Source: Prevotella sp. ne3005 (GTDB lineage: Bacteria > Bacteroidota > Bacteroidia > Bacteroidales > Bacteroidaceae). Taken from it: a stretch of 64,000 nucleotides of DNA. Positions 19,521 through 27,791 of the stretch are shown here, one piece after another (position 1 is the first letter of the stretch; each line of letters begins with the position of its first letter). A program made the position numbers and the translations under genes. The stretch is from NCBI RefSeq assembly GCF_900110085.1, contig NZ_FOCK01000001.1, forward strand, positions 248,001 through 312,000. Direction: 5' to 3'. The notes under the pieces are model-generated. The model was not told the DNA's origin. It saw nothing but the letters and a program-made list of their open reading frames with translations, and did no database searches.

Positions 19521-22217
19521 TTAGAATGTGGTGCGGATCATGAAACGGAAACCGTGTTTGTGGGCGGTGGGGAGCTCGTTATAGTTCAAGCGGCGCACGT
19601 ACTCCACATGGATGAGCTTGAAGATGTTGTGAATGCCCAACGACATTTCCATGTAAGGCCGCTTGGAGTCGATGACATAAGAGCCCTCGGGGAAGTACAT
19701 CAACAACGGCGAACCAGCGTTCTCTTCAAGGAGGGGGTTGTTCTTGTCCGTCAAGTCACCCCAGAGGATGCGGAACCCGATAAACTCGCGCCACTTAAGC
19801 TTCTTCAACAGCGGGATGCGGTTCAAGATCTTACCATTCAGGTCCCACCCGATGTTACCTGAGAGGAAACGGTCGGTGGGGAACTCCATGTTGTTGATGG
19901 AGGAGAAGGTGAAGTCCTGCAGGATATAGGAGAGGTTGGTCTCTGGCATGATGAGGAGCGGATAAGGCACTTTCTCCCACTGGAGACCACCCTTGAGCAT
20001 GATGTCGAGCTTACCCCATGACTTGAGCCAGAAGCGCTTGTAGATAGAGGCTTCGGTGTAGTTATAGCTGTAGTCGCTGCCCAGGACACCCTTGATGCCA
20101 AGGGTATGGCTGAGGGTGAAGACAGGGGCATCGAGGTTGATGCGCACACGACGCTGCTTGGTGTTGATGAAGCTCTCGCCAGGGGCAAAGCGCAGCTGGG
20201 CAAAGAGTTCTGTTGTACGGAACTTTCGGGAGGCCACAGGAGCAAGGTTAGCTGTAATAAAGCCATTGCCCTCGAACATAGGCGCCACGGGATGACTCCA
20301 GTTGGTCCACAGACTGCGGTCGGAGCTCTCCGACAAGGGGATATAATATAGTTCTCCAGCGGCCTCGTTTTCTTCAGTCTTCAGACGCACGGTGGTGCGG
20401 AAGCCCCAGTCTTCCTCACGTTCGAAGGTGAGCGACTGACGGTTGTAGAAGAGCATCTTGTCGACCTTAGACCACTTGAAGGCCGTGAACACATTATCCT
20501 TATCGGTATGCATGAACTTGTCGGAGGGTGACTCGATGTCGTAGCTCGACGAGAAGGTGAGTGTGCGCATGGGGAACTCACGGGGCAGGTATTCCTTCTT
20601 GTTGAACGACCAGATGACATCACCTTTATAATACATTTTCTTCGATCCCCAGCCTCGGGCAATATAGCCACGGAAGAAGAAGTTGGAGTCGAGGTTGGCC
20701 GTAGTCTGCGCTGAGAGTCGTGTACGGAGACCATCGATGAAGTTGGACGTCACAGTGGTGTTAATAGGTCCTAAGTCAACCTTCGAGGGATGCTTCTTGG
20801 AACCCGTCTCGACAAAGTTCTCAATGAAAGCCTTGAGTACAAAGATGATGTACTTGAAGCCCTTGATATTTTCAATATTACTGATAAAGTTGCCCATGGA
20901 GCTCTCGCTCTTTGTGAGTTCCACCTGACGGTACTGCGCCCAGAAGTCGTCGCCACGCATCATGGCATTCGCATCCTTCACCTCCTTTTTCTTTCCCTTG
21001 AAGAGCTGACGGGGCAGTTCGTCGAAGGCATAGTCGGTAAGACGGGTATTGCGAATCACGGCAAAGGTGTTGAGGAAGCTGGCGAACTTCAACTCCGTAA
21101 AGAAGTCGTCGACCGTGAGCACCCAACCACCATCGGGCAGCTGACTGAACTCCTGAACAATCTGCATGTTCTCCACGAAGTTGACATCGCTCTTCTTGGG
21201 GATGGTCATCTCACAGCGCTTCACCTGCCACGAGCTGTCGGCCAGGATATAGAGATCGCCACGGAAGCCGAAGTCCTGCTGGTTGTTGGGCAGGAAGTGG
21301 AGATGGAAGCACTTGTCGCCGTTCACCATCAGCGTGTCCTGGATATAATAGCGGTAGAAGGCTATGGCATCCTTTCCGATGGGCGAGGTGAAGGGATACT
21401 GCAGCATGCGGATCTGGTCGTCGTAGATATTGACATCAGTAAAGATGTCCTTGATCACCGTATTGAGGATGTCACCCGTCTGGATCAGGTCGTTGATACC
21501 CGTGGAGTTCATACCCTTGATGATGGTCTTCTCGTCGTGGGGCTTCTTGCGATAGATCTTCTGCGACACCGTCTCATCCACGCTGACGGGCAGGATGAGC
21601 TTGTTGTTGTAGGGGCAGGGCTCTATCTGGTCTACAAGCCACTGGCGCTTCTTGAACTTCGGCAAGGAGTCGAGTTCCTCGGCTTTGAAGTCGTTGAGGG
21701 CCAAGGTGATTTTCTGATACTTATTATACTGGTAGAAGTCACGATTCGACAGGTCGGTGAGTTTCTTGGCAGCCACCACCTTCTTCATCATCTCTACGGC
21801 AGGGTTGTTCTTACGACTATAGCGTCCACGCTTGGCTTTGACCGTCACCTCCTTCAGCACTTTATTATCCGGCTGCAGACGCACCCTGACGATGTTCTTG
21901 GCAGAGGCATTGACCAGAATGGTCTGCGACACATAGCCGACGGCAGAGAACGTGAGATACCACCCGTTATGACGGGCAATGGAATAGTTGCCCTCGATAT
22001 CCGACACCATACCGATGTTGTGGCCCTTATACTGGCACGATGCAAAGGGAACGGGTTCGCCTGTTGTGGCATCGAGAATCTGACCTGTTAAAAGGTGAGG
22101 ATTCTGGGCAAGGGCAATGGAATATTGAAAATTGAAGATTGAAGATTGAAAAAAGAAAAACGTAAACGGGAGATGGAGAATGAACAATAAAACGACCATT
22201 CTCTTTACCAGCTGCAT
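19521..22217 (-). CDS. DUF5686 outer-membrane protein with carboxypeptidase-regulatory-like domain
   Basis: 898 aa from the ATG at 22217 (MQLVKRMVVLLFILHLPF). In-frame ATG at 22256 and TTG at 22268 are alternatives with longer charged N-termini. After the signal comes a CarboxypepD_reg-like beta-sandwich (LTGQILDATTGEPVPFASC, about 38-120), then the DUF5686 region with barrel-like strands, ending in MIRTTF. Function is unknown; the family resembles TonB-independent outer-membrane assembly or receptor proteins. The signal-peptide end (SSIFNFQYSI) is encoded by four tandem TTCAATY-type heptamers (22124-22151). It is the last gene of a five-gene minus-strand run. Confidence 0.82.
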   Translation of the reverse strand: MQLVKRMVVLLFILHLPFTFFFFQSSIFNFQYSIALAQNPHLLTGQILDATTGEPVPFASCQYKGHNIGMVSDIEGNYSIARHNGWYLTFSAVGYVSQTILVNASAKNIVRVRLQPDNKVLKEVTVKAKRGRYSRKNNPAVEMMKKVVAAKKLTDLSNRDFYQYNKYQKITLALNDFKAEELDSLPKFKKRQWLVDQIEPCPYNNKLILPVSVDETVSQKIYRKKPHDEKTIIKGMNSTGINDLIQTGDILNTVIKDIFTDVNIYDDQIRMLQYPFTSPIGKDAIAFYRYYIQDTLMVNGDKCFHLHFLPNNQQDFGFRGDLYILADSSWQVKRCEMTIPKKSDVNFVENMQIVQEFSQLPDGGWVLTVDDFFTELKFASFLNTFAVIRNTRLTDYAFDELPRQLFKGKKKEVKDANAMMRGDDFWAQYRQVELTKSESSMGNFISNIENIKGFKYIIFVLKAFIENFVETGSKKHPSKVDLGPINTTVTSNFIDGLRTRLSAQTTANLDSNFFFRGYIARGWGSKKMYYKGDVIWSFNKKEYLPREFPMRTLTFSSSYDIESPSDKFMHTDKDNVFTAFKWSKVDKMLFYNRQSLTFEREEDWGFRTTVRLKTEENEAAGELYYIPLSESSDRSLWTNWSHPVAPMFEGNGFITANLAPVASRKFRTTELFAQLRFAPGESFINTKQRRVRINLDAPVFTLSHTLGIKGVLGSDYSYNYTEASIYKRFWLKSWGKLDIMLKGGLQWEKVPYPLLIMPETNLSYILQDFTFSSINNMEFPTDRFLSGNIGWDLNGKILNRIPLLKKLKWREFIGFRILWGDLTDKNNPLLEENAGSPLLMYFPEGSYVIDSKRPYMEMSLGIHNIFKLIHVEYVRRLNYNELPTAHKHGFRFMIRTTF
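22124..22151. repeat. Four tandem heptamers within the DUF5686 signal peptide
   Basis: Plus strand ATTGAAA, ATTGAAG, ATTGAAG, ATTGAAA; the minus-strand reading is TTCAATY x4, translated as part of SIFNFQYSI. Confidence 0.9.
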
Positions 22218-22263
22218 GCTACATTTTTTTTTGTTACCTTTTATATTTATATTCATCCTAATC

Positions 22264-22291
22264 TTCAATTTTCAATCTTCAATCTTCAATT
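22264..22291. repeat. Four tandem TTCAATY heptamers between HAD and DUF5686 genes
   Basis: TTCAATT, TTCAATC, TTCAATC, TTCAATT, the last overlapping the stop codon of the HAD gene. Confidence 0.9.
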
Positions 22292-22977
22292 TATAGCTCA
22301 CCGAGATCCGTAATAATCTTCTCGGGAATCGACTCGTCGACGGGAGCGTCGGTCCATCCCTCACCTCGGAACCACACTGTATGGCATCCTGCCTGACGGG
22401 CGGGGATGATGTCCTTGTCAATGCTGTCGCCCACAACTACGATCTCATCCGGCTTCATATTCAGCGCCTCCACACCGAGGGTAAAGATACGGGGGTCGGG
22501 CTTACGCACGCCCACCACAGCCGATTCGATAATCTGAGAGAAGATACCATCAAGACCAAACTCCTTCAAGACGGTCTCGATGTTACCATAGAAGTTGCTG
22601 ACGAGTACCATCGGGTATTGCTCCCTCAGGCGGAGCAGCACTTCACGACTTTTCCGCGTCTCGTTCTGCGTGTGGGTATAGAGATCATTCAGGACGGCCT
22701 GAAGATACTGCCCGCAGATCGTTTTTCCACACTTCGTTTCCATATACTCCATCTGCAGCTGGAGTTTCTTCTCCAGTGTCTGACGGAAGGTAAAATCCGG
22801 CTGGATGATAGGATTCTTACCCAGTGTGCGCTCCACGTAGACATAAGCCTCACGGAACAACGCCTCATCGACGGGCACCTGCTGCCGCTCATAGGCATGC
22901 CAGATGACCTTGCCCCAGTGATGGCCACCAGTGTCGAGGGTACCCCCGTAGTCGAATATATAGCCTTTTATCATCAT
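22291..22977 (-). CDS. HAD-superfamily hydrolase-like protein with altered motif I
   Basis: 228 aa. HAD fold: motif I FDYGGTLD (Asp9), motif II VLVSNFYGN, motif III with the Lys in VRKPDPRIFTLG and motif IV VVVGDSIDKDI. Canonical HAD phosphatases have DxD in motif I; here the second Asp is Gly11, so the general acid/base residue is missing or supplied otherwise. It sits 9 bp downstream of the CDP-alcohol phosphatidyltransferase gene and may dephosphorylate a lipid head group or precursor. That role is inferred from neighbourhood. Two adjacent ATGs exist at the start (22977 and 22974). Confidence 0.8.
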   Translation of the reverse strand: MMIKGYIFDYGGTLDTGGHHWGKVIWHAYERQQVPVDEALFREAYVYVERTLGKNPIIQPDFTFRQTLEKKLQLQMEYMETKCGKTICGQYLQAVLNDLYTHTQNETRKSREVLLRLREQYPMVLVSNFYGNIETVLKEFGLDGIFSQIIESAVVGVRKPDPRIFTLGVEALNMKPDEIVVVGDSIDKDIIPARQAGCHTVWFRGEGWTDAPVDESIPEKIITDLGEL

Positions 22978-22986
22978 TGTCCCGCC

Positions 22987-23895
22987 TTATTTTTCAGTCA
23001 ACGAAGCGCAGAGTTGCTCATGCGTGCGGTGCATATAGACATACATCGCCTGGAATACAGTGAGTTCGACAAGTGGATAGACCCACGGGCAACCCAGCAG
23101 ACAGGTGACATAGATGGTGATGGCACGCGAGTTGAACGTCAGCAGGTTGGTGTATTTCATCAGCGGACGGCTACCTGCAAGCAGCTGCTGGCGTACGGTC
23201 TCCGACGGTTGCTGCTTCCATTGCGCGAAGAAGCGCTGGAAGTGGGGCGTACGCTGTTCCTGACTCTTACAATAGTTCGCGTAATTATAGTAGAACGTGC
23301 GCGCGAGGAGCTCTCCCTTAGGCAGGTTCTCATAAATCTGGCGCTGCTGCTGGTAATTATCAAGTTCACTACCCTCCTTACCCAAGAGGAAGAAGAGGTG
23401 AATCTGACGATAGTAGTCGGCCAGGGAGCTCTGCTTGGAGTGGAAGCCAAAACCCGCCAAGGCACACAGTACAAGCCCTGCGAGGCCCCACTGGTAATCC
23501 GTAAAGGGGACATTCTGATGCCAGAGACGGACCACGATACCCAAGTAGATGGCGACAAACCACACATCACCGGCAAAACCATCGAGCATTCGACCAATAA
23601 GGGTCTTCTTACCCGTGATACGTGCCATCTGTCCGTCGGTAGAGTCACAGAAGTTGGCGAACATCAACAGCAACACACCACAGACATTCGACCAGAGGTC
23701 TGTATATTGGAACATCCATCCAGCTGCCACTCCCAGGAAGATGGAGAGGATGGTGATAACGTTGGGATGGATATCGAACTTGTTCCACAACAAGGCAAAA
23801 GCCAAACCTATAGGACGCGTAAAGTGGACATCGAGCCACTCTTCTGTATCCTCCGACTTAAATGATAATTTCAGTAATTCCTTAAATGTTGCCAT
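22987..23895 (-). CDS. CDP-alcohol phosphatidyltransferase
   Basis: 302 aa inner-membrane enzyme. Transfers a phospho-alcohol from or to a CDP-linked partner to build a phospholipid or related lipid. The signature is present: Asp84, Asp87-Gly88, Ala91-Arg92, Gly101, Asp105. The last Asp is at 110, one residue further than the usual D-x3-D spacing (Gly109 is in the canonical place). Several hydrophobic segments lie around the motif (VITILSIFLGVAAGWMF, VWFVAIYLGIVV, WGLAGLVLCALAGFGF, IYVTCLLGCPWVYPLVEL). The neighbouring nucleotidyltransferase and ATP-grasp genes suggest a non-standard head group. Alcohol substrate unknown. Confidence 0.85.
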   Translation of the reverse strand: MATFKELLKLSFKSEDTEEWLDVHFTRPIGLAFALLWNKFDIHPNVITILSIFLGVAAGWMFQYTDLWSNVCGVLLLMFANFCDSTDGQMARITGKKTLIGRMLDGFAGDVWFVAIYLGIVVRLWHQNVPFTDYQWGLAGLVLCALAGFGFHSKQSSLADYYRQIHLFFLLGKEGSELDNYQQQRQIYENLPKGELLARTFYYNYANYCKSQEQRTPHFQRFFAQWKQQPSETVRQQLLAGSRPLMKYTNLLTFNSRAITIYVTCLLGCPWVYPLVELTVFQAMYVYMHRTHEQLCASLTEK

Positions 23896-23929
23896 ATTCT
23901 ATTTTTTTAAGCATTAAGCTTTGAGCTTT

Positions 23930-23957
23930 TTCAATTTTCAATCTTCAATCTTCAATA
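23930..23957. repeat. Four tandem heptamers at the ATP-grasp gene 3' end
   Basis: TTCAATT, TTCAATC, TTCAATC, TTCAATA. The repeat encodes the last residues (IIED) and the stop codon of the ATP-grasp protein. Confidence 0.9.
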
Positions 23958-24727
23958 ATTCCCGCTATTGCGGAAGCTGCTTCGGGGCGGCAGCGTGAGA
24001 AGCTGGGCCAATCGTTGAAATCAATCACAGCCCAGGAGCCGTCACTACGTATGATACAATCGCCTCCGTACACCTGAAGTCCCACAGCCTTTGCCAGTTG
24101 CTCCATCTGTTGTTGGAGTCTGGTCTCATCGAAGGGATAGTGATGGGCATCGCCATTTCGCTGTTCGTCGCCAAACTTCGACTGACGGTCGTCGGTGGGG
24201 TAAAAGTAACGGAAGAAGCCCGACCCGGCAACCCCATAGAATTTCACCAGATCACCCACGACATGGGCACTTACCACATACTCATGGATGCCTCGAGCCT
24301 CGAAGGCTGCCACCTTCTCAATCAGTTCGGCCTTAGTGGCAGCAAACTGCACATCATCCTTGGATTGGGCGGCCGCATCGCCCCGTTTCAGCCAGAAGCC
24401 GTCAGGGCCTTCTTTGGGAGGCACAGGGATACCCGTCTGCTCCATGATAGCCTGTAGCTTCGTCCGAGCGCAATTATCAATGCCCTCAGGGGTGTTGATG
24501 ACTCTCACACCTTTCAAGGCTTTCAGGGTTTGGAGCGTTTCAGGCTCACGACCCATCGTAAAGATCGCATCGTAAGCGATGGGCGTCTTGAGCGCCAACT
24601 CGCTTATCATATCTATTTGATGACCAGCAGCAGTGAGGTTGGCGCCTACTGCCTGGAGTATCGCCTTATCGTTCTCTACCGAGTTTGGCGAGAACCTCTC
24701 CGCCCGCTGTATTAATAGAATCTTCAA
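23945..24727 (-). CDS. ATP-grasp domain protein of the lipid head-group run
   Basis: 260 aa. Starts with a strand (MKILLIQ) from a TTG codon at 24727 that lies inside a heptamer repeat; no ATG occurs for about 55 codons, so TTG is preferred. The fold pattern fits ATP-grasp: NTPEGIDNCARTKLQAIMEQ as the pre-ATP region, DGFWLKRGD with ATP-binding lysine, and the C-terminal metal-binding strand AVIDFNDWPSFSRC with acidic and Asn ligands. Such enzymes form amide or phospho-bonds using ATP; inositol polyphosphate kinases share the fold. The exact substrate is unknown. Its start is 3 bp after the nucleotidyltransferase stop, so translation is probably coupled. Confidence 0.7.
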   Translation of the reverse strand: MKILLIQRAERFSPNSVENDKAILQAVGANLTAAGHQIDMISELALKTPIAYDAIFTMGREPETLQTLKALKGVRVINTPEGIDNCARTKLQAIMEQTGIPVPPKEGPDGFWLKRGDAAAQSKDDVQFAATKAELIEKVAAFEARGIHEYVVSAHVVGDLVKFYGVAGSGFFRYFYPTDDRQSKFGDEQRNGDAHHYPFDETRLQQQMEQLAKAVGLQVYGGDCIIRSDGSWAVIDFNDWPSFSRCRPEAASAIAGIIED

Positions 24728-24750
24728 TTCTCAATCTTCAATCTTCAAAA
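24723..24750. repeat. Tandem heptamers spanning a stop-start junction
   Basis: TTCAATT, CTCAATC, TTCAATC, TTCAAAA. The repeat supplies the C-terminal IED and stop of the nucleotidyltransferase and the TTG start of the ATP-grasp gene. Confidence 0.9.
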
Positions 24751-25447
24751 AAGCCTCAGCTTTTTGAATGTCGCTTGCATGGTCGATATCGAGTACCTTA
24801 GAGAAAGGCCACGCCTGAAGACGAAGTCCATCACTGACAAGGGCCCTCTGGAAGTTACGCATTCGGCTCTCACCACGTTCAATGCAACGATTCAGGGTGG
24901 CGATACTCCCAGGAGTAAGACCATAGATACCCCCACTGATATAGCGGGGATTGTCACAGCTGTCGAGGAAGCCTGTAATACGCAGTGAGTCATCAGTAGC
25001 CACATAGAGTGGTTTCTCGTCGTCGATATAGTCGGTGACGCCCATCAGGCCGTCGCCCCTACCCTGTTCCAACAGCGTCTGGAAGTCACGCACATAAGTA
25101 GCAAACTCCTGTTCGCGGAAGATGGTGTCGACGGTGGTAAGCACAAAAGGCTCATGGTCGAGCCAACGGCTCAACTCCCACATACTGTGCATCGAGCTAG
25201 GTGTTGACTTGACCAAATATCGCAGGGGGATGTCCCCACGTTCCTGTACAGCTGCCAGATGGTCCTTCACGGCGGTCATCTGCTCATTACAGATCACCAC
25301 AATCTCCGAAGCACCATTGGCCATGAAGACCCGCATCAGACGGTCTATCAGCCGTTCTCCACCAATCTCCACAAGGGGTTTCGGCTTCTGAATGCCCTCC
25401 TGGGCCAATCGCGAACCTTCTCCTGCAGCAATAATTGCATATTTCAT
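24731..25447 (-). CDS. Sugar/alcohol-phosphate nucleotidyltransferase
   Basis: 238 aa. N-terminal NTP-transferase signature AAGEGSRL (Gly9, Gly11, Arg13) followed by QKPKPLVEIGG with the substrate lysine. TTVDTIFR carries the acidic metal ligand. The family condenses NTP with a phosphorylated sugar or alcohol to give an NDP-activated donor. Located first in the run, ahead of the ATP-grasp and CDP-alcohol phosphatidyltransferase genes, it may make the CDP-activated alcohol used by that transferase, as in published Bacteroidota inositol-lipid clusters. No myo-inositol-phosphate synthase is seen nearby, so that analogy is only suggestive. Confidence 0.82.
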   Translation of the reverse strand: MKYAIIAAGEGSRLAQEGIQKPKPLVEIGGERLIDRLMRVFMANGASEIVVICNEQMTAVKDHLAAVQERGDIPLRYLVKSTPSSMHSMWELSRWLDHEPFVLTTVDTIFREQEFATYVRDFQTLLEQGRGDGLMGVTDYIDDEKPLYVATDDSLRITGFLDSCDNPRYISGGIYGLTPGSIATLNRCIERGESRMRNFQRALVSDGLRLQAWPFSKVLDIDHASDIQKAEAFLKIED

Positions 25448-25482
25448 CCTGATTTTCTTATACGTACATCTAATTCAGGCCG

Positions 25483-25490
25483 CAAAGGTA
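25483..25490 (-). promoter_or_regulatory. -7 promoter element of the nucleotidyltransferase-led run
   Basis: Minus-strand TACCTTTG, 36 bp before the ATG at 25447. Confidence 0.65.
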
Positions 25491-25529
25491 CGCATTTCCC
25501 TTGAAAATCAGAAAACTATTTAGATTTAT

Positions 25530-26300
25530 TTATTTTTCTATGGTTAAATTCGCAATGTCGATATCCCCCGAACCATGTTTTTCTCCACGAAAATGTCCGA
25601 TTTTACCTGAAAGGCCGATATCGCCGGAACCATTGACCGTACAGTCTACCGAACGGCACCCTTCAGAAAAATCCACCTTGATGTCGCCAGAACCTTTCAG
25701 CGAGAGACGAGTGTCGGCCACCTTGGAGAGGCCCATCTTGATATCACCGGAGCCTACCAGCACCGCAGAGGTTTCTTTGGCCTCCACCTCGGGCAGATCA
25801 ATGTCGCCGGAGCCTATCAACTCAACATCACAACGGTCACAAAGCAACTTGTCTATATTGATGTCGCCAGAACCCCGTAAGGTGATGTTCATGTTATCGG
25901 TATCTATTAGATCGGTACTGATAAAATCGCCAGAGCCGTTCACGCGTACAGCCACTAGATCGGGCGAGGTCACATAGACAGCCAGTTCGTCCTCATCGCT
26001 GAAGGAGATATTGACAACGCCCCACTTCCCCTTGTTACGGACGGTTAGTGTCTTGCCGTTTTTCTCTGTGAGGATGTTATCCACAAAATTATCGGGTCCC
26101 TTCACTCGCACCGAGAAGCTGTCGGCCTGAGTGTAATACACATTGGGAGAGCCAACGACCTCTACTTCTTCAAAGCCCTTGATGAGGCGGTCTTCTGTAA
26201 CGTAATCCTTACTGATCACAGCTGTGTTATGGCATGACACCAACGTTGCTGAACCCATCAGTAACATCATTCCAACGATTGCAAACTGTTTCCTTTTCAT
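25530..26300 (-). CDS. Head-GIN domain (DUF2807) lipoprotein with GSGDI repeats
   Basis: 256 aa. Lipoprotein signal with lipobox LVSC, then a right-handed beta-helix-like body in which GSGD recurs seven times (NGSGDF, RGSGDI, IGSGDI, VGSGDI, KGSGDI, NGSGDI, HGSGDI) at roughly 20-residue intervals. DUF2807 proteins are annotated as putative auto-transporter adhesin head domains; their biochemical role is not established. The protein is probably anchored to the outer membrane. The gene is 76 bp downstream of no other reading frame on its own strand except the histidine kinase (27627-26377), with which it does not overlap. It may therefore be transcribed separately or as the upstream neighbour's partner. 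Confidence 0.85.
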   Translation of the reverse strand: MKRKQFAIVGMMLLMGSATLVSCHNTAVISKDYVTEDRLIKGFEEVEVVGSPNVYYTQADSFSVRVKGPDNFVDNILTEKNGKTLTVRNKGKWGVVNISFSDEDELAVYVTSPDLVAVRVNGSGDFISTDLIDTDNMNITLRGSGDINIDKLLCDRCDVELIGSGDIDLPEVEAKETSAVLVGSGDIKMGLSKVADTRLSLKGSGDIKVDFSEGCRSVDCTVNGSGDIGLSGKIGHFRGEKHGSGDIDIANLTIEK

Positions 26301-26376
26301 TTGTCTTCCTTCTTTTTTTATAACTTCTGACTGTTAGACGTGATAAGGAGCGGGAAAGTTGCAAGCACTAAAAAAA

Positions 26377-27627
26377 TCACATCAACGACAAATCCACCCA
26401 GAAGGTTGAGCCCTTGTTAATAGCCGACTCCACACCGATCTTTCCGCCCAAGCTCTCGATATGCGATTTTGCCACAGAGAGTCCGAGACCTGTACCTGGG
26501 ATATAGTCGTCGACCTTGATGAAACGTTCGAAGATACGCTGCTGATCCTCTGGAGCAATACCCTTACCAGTATCTGCCACGCTGATACGCACACGGTCGC
26601 CTTCTGCCAGGCTGAAGCCCAAGGTAATAGTACCATGGTCTGTAAACTTGATGGCATTCTGCATAAGGTTGTCGATGGCCTCACGCAACTTATCTGCATC
26701 AGTATTCACCAACAGCTCATTATAGGGGAACTGTGTGACGATTTTCACCGTCTCACCGTCGACAAGGGTTCTGCAGTTGTCGGCAATCTCCTTCAATATA
26801 GGTACAATATCGGTCTGCGCCCTTACAAGGCTCTTCGCCTCAGCCTCAACCTTCGACATGCTGACAAGACCATCGATAATCTGCAGCAGTTTGTGGTTGT
26901 TCATTTGTATCTCAGAGATCAGCTGCTGACGGTCTTCATCACTCTCCACCACAGGAAGGAGGTCGGCAAAGCCCACAATGGCATTCAAAGGCGTACGGAT
27001 TTCATGCCCCATATTCGCCAAAAAGGCAGTCTTCAACCGGTCACTTTCCTCTGCCCTGTTACGGGCATTGATAAGGGCCGTTTCCATATGTTTCTGCTCG
27101 TCGATACGCATCGAGGCACCCACAATCTTCGTGGGCATGCCATCGGCATCGCGATCAGCCACCATGGCAAAACTCTGTTCCCAATAGATCTGTCCAGGGG
27201 TCATACCCTTGGCCTGATACTGCTGGTTGTAGAACATCGTACGTCCAGAGATCATATTCTCCAGAGCCGACATCACGCGCTGAGAGTCATTAGGCACAAG
27301 CAAATCAGGCAGAAGGTCGAGAGAGGTCTCAACAGCCGTATAATAATTATCAATTCCTTCACGGAAATCAGCATCGAAAGTAAGGGTACGCGCTTGACAA
27401 TCGATATGCCACGTAGCCAACTTCATGGCCTTCAGTACAAGATCATACTCAATATTATCCTGACGAACCTTATCCAGCTCCAACAGCTCCTGACGGATTT
27501 TTTTCCCGTTGCGATATTGAAAAATGATACTCATAATGAGAAGAATCATCAAAAGGATGCCAATACCCCACATAATGGGGTAAAAGTAGGTATCTGAGAA
27601 CTGGACAACTAATAGTAATCTGAGCAT
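26377..27627 (-). CDS. Membrane-bound PAS sensor histidine kinase
   Basis: 416 aa. One N-terminal membrane helix (about 18-37, MWGIGILLMILLIMSIIFQY), then a PAS-like domain at about 60-185, HisKA with His208 in GHEIRTPLNAIVGF, and HATPase with N box (NLMQNAIKF), G1 (DTGKGIAPED) and G2 (GTGLGLSVAKSH). It autophosphorylates on His and should donate to a separate response regulator; none is encoded next to it, so it is an orphan kinase here. With no periplasmic sensor domain, it probably senses a cytoplasmic or membrane signal through PAS. A TACTTTTG promoter element lies 23 bp upstream. Confidence 0.93.
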   Translation of the reverse strand: MLRLLLVVQFSDTYFYPIMWGIGILLMILLIMSIIFQYRNGKKIRQELLELDKVRQDNIEYDLVLKAMKLATWHIDCQARTLTFDADFREGIDNYYTAVETSLDLLPDLLVPNDSQRVMSALENMISGRTMFYNQQYQAKGMTPGQIYWEQSFAMVADRDADGMPTKIVGASMRIDEQKHMETALINARNRAEESDRLKTAFLANMGHEIRTPLNAIVGFADLLPVVESDEDRQQLISEIQMNNHKLLQIIDGLVSMSKVEAEAKSLVRAQTDIVPILKEIADNCRTLVDGETVKIVTQFPYNELLVNTDADKLREAIDNLMQNAIKFTDHGTITLGFSLAEGDRVRISVADTGKGIAPEDQQRIFERFIKVDDYIPGTGLGLSVAKSHIESLGGKIGVESAINKGSTFWVDLSLM

Positions 27628-27649
27628 AGGTTCTTATTCTTTATTTGGG

Positions 27650-27657
27650 CAAAAGTA
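27650..27657 (-). promoter_or_regulatory. -7 promoter element of the histidine kinase gene
   Basis: Minus-strand TACTTTTG, 23 bp before the ATG at 27627. Confidence 0.6.
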
Positions 27658-27762
27658 CGTATTTTATTTGGAATTACCGCATTTTAGTTCTCTTTTTTCA
27701 CAAAAACTGATGTTTTTTATTAGATTAACAGAAAAAAAGGCGGTTTTTCGGTCAACTTGCAT

Positions 27763-27770
27763 TAACTTTG
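27763..27770 (+). promoter_or_regulatory. -7 promoter element of the rRNA methyltransferase gene
   Basis: TAACTTTG, 21 bp before the ATG at 27792. It overlaps an in-frame TTG, which shows that the TTG is not the start. Confidence 0.65.
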
Positions 27771-27791
27771 CAGGCTGTAATTGACACATTC

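Noticed and set aside
20790..22091. 433-residue plus-strand reading frame
   Set aside because: It lies opposite the DUF5686 coding sequence and has no recognisable domain; shadow of the real gene.
22381..23865. 494-residue plus-strand reading frame
   Set aside because: Antisense to the HAD and CDP-alcohol transferase genes, whose family motifs are clear.
4573..24750. Heptamers and GTACCA copies considered as CRISPR arrays
   Set aside because: Units are 6-7 bp with no unique spacers, and no cas genes are nearby.
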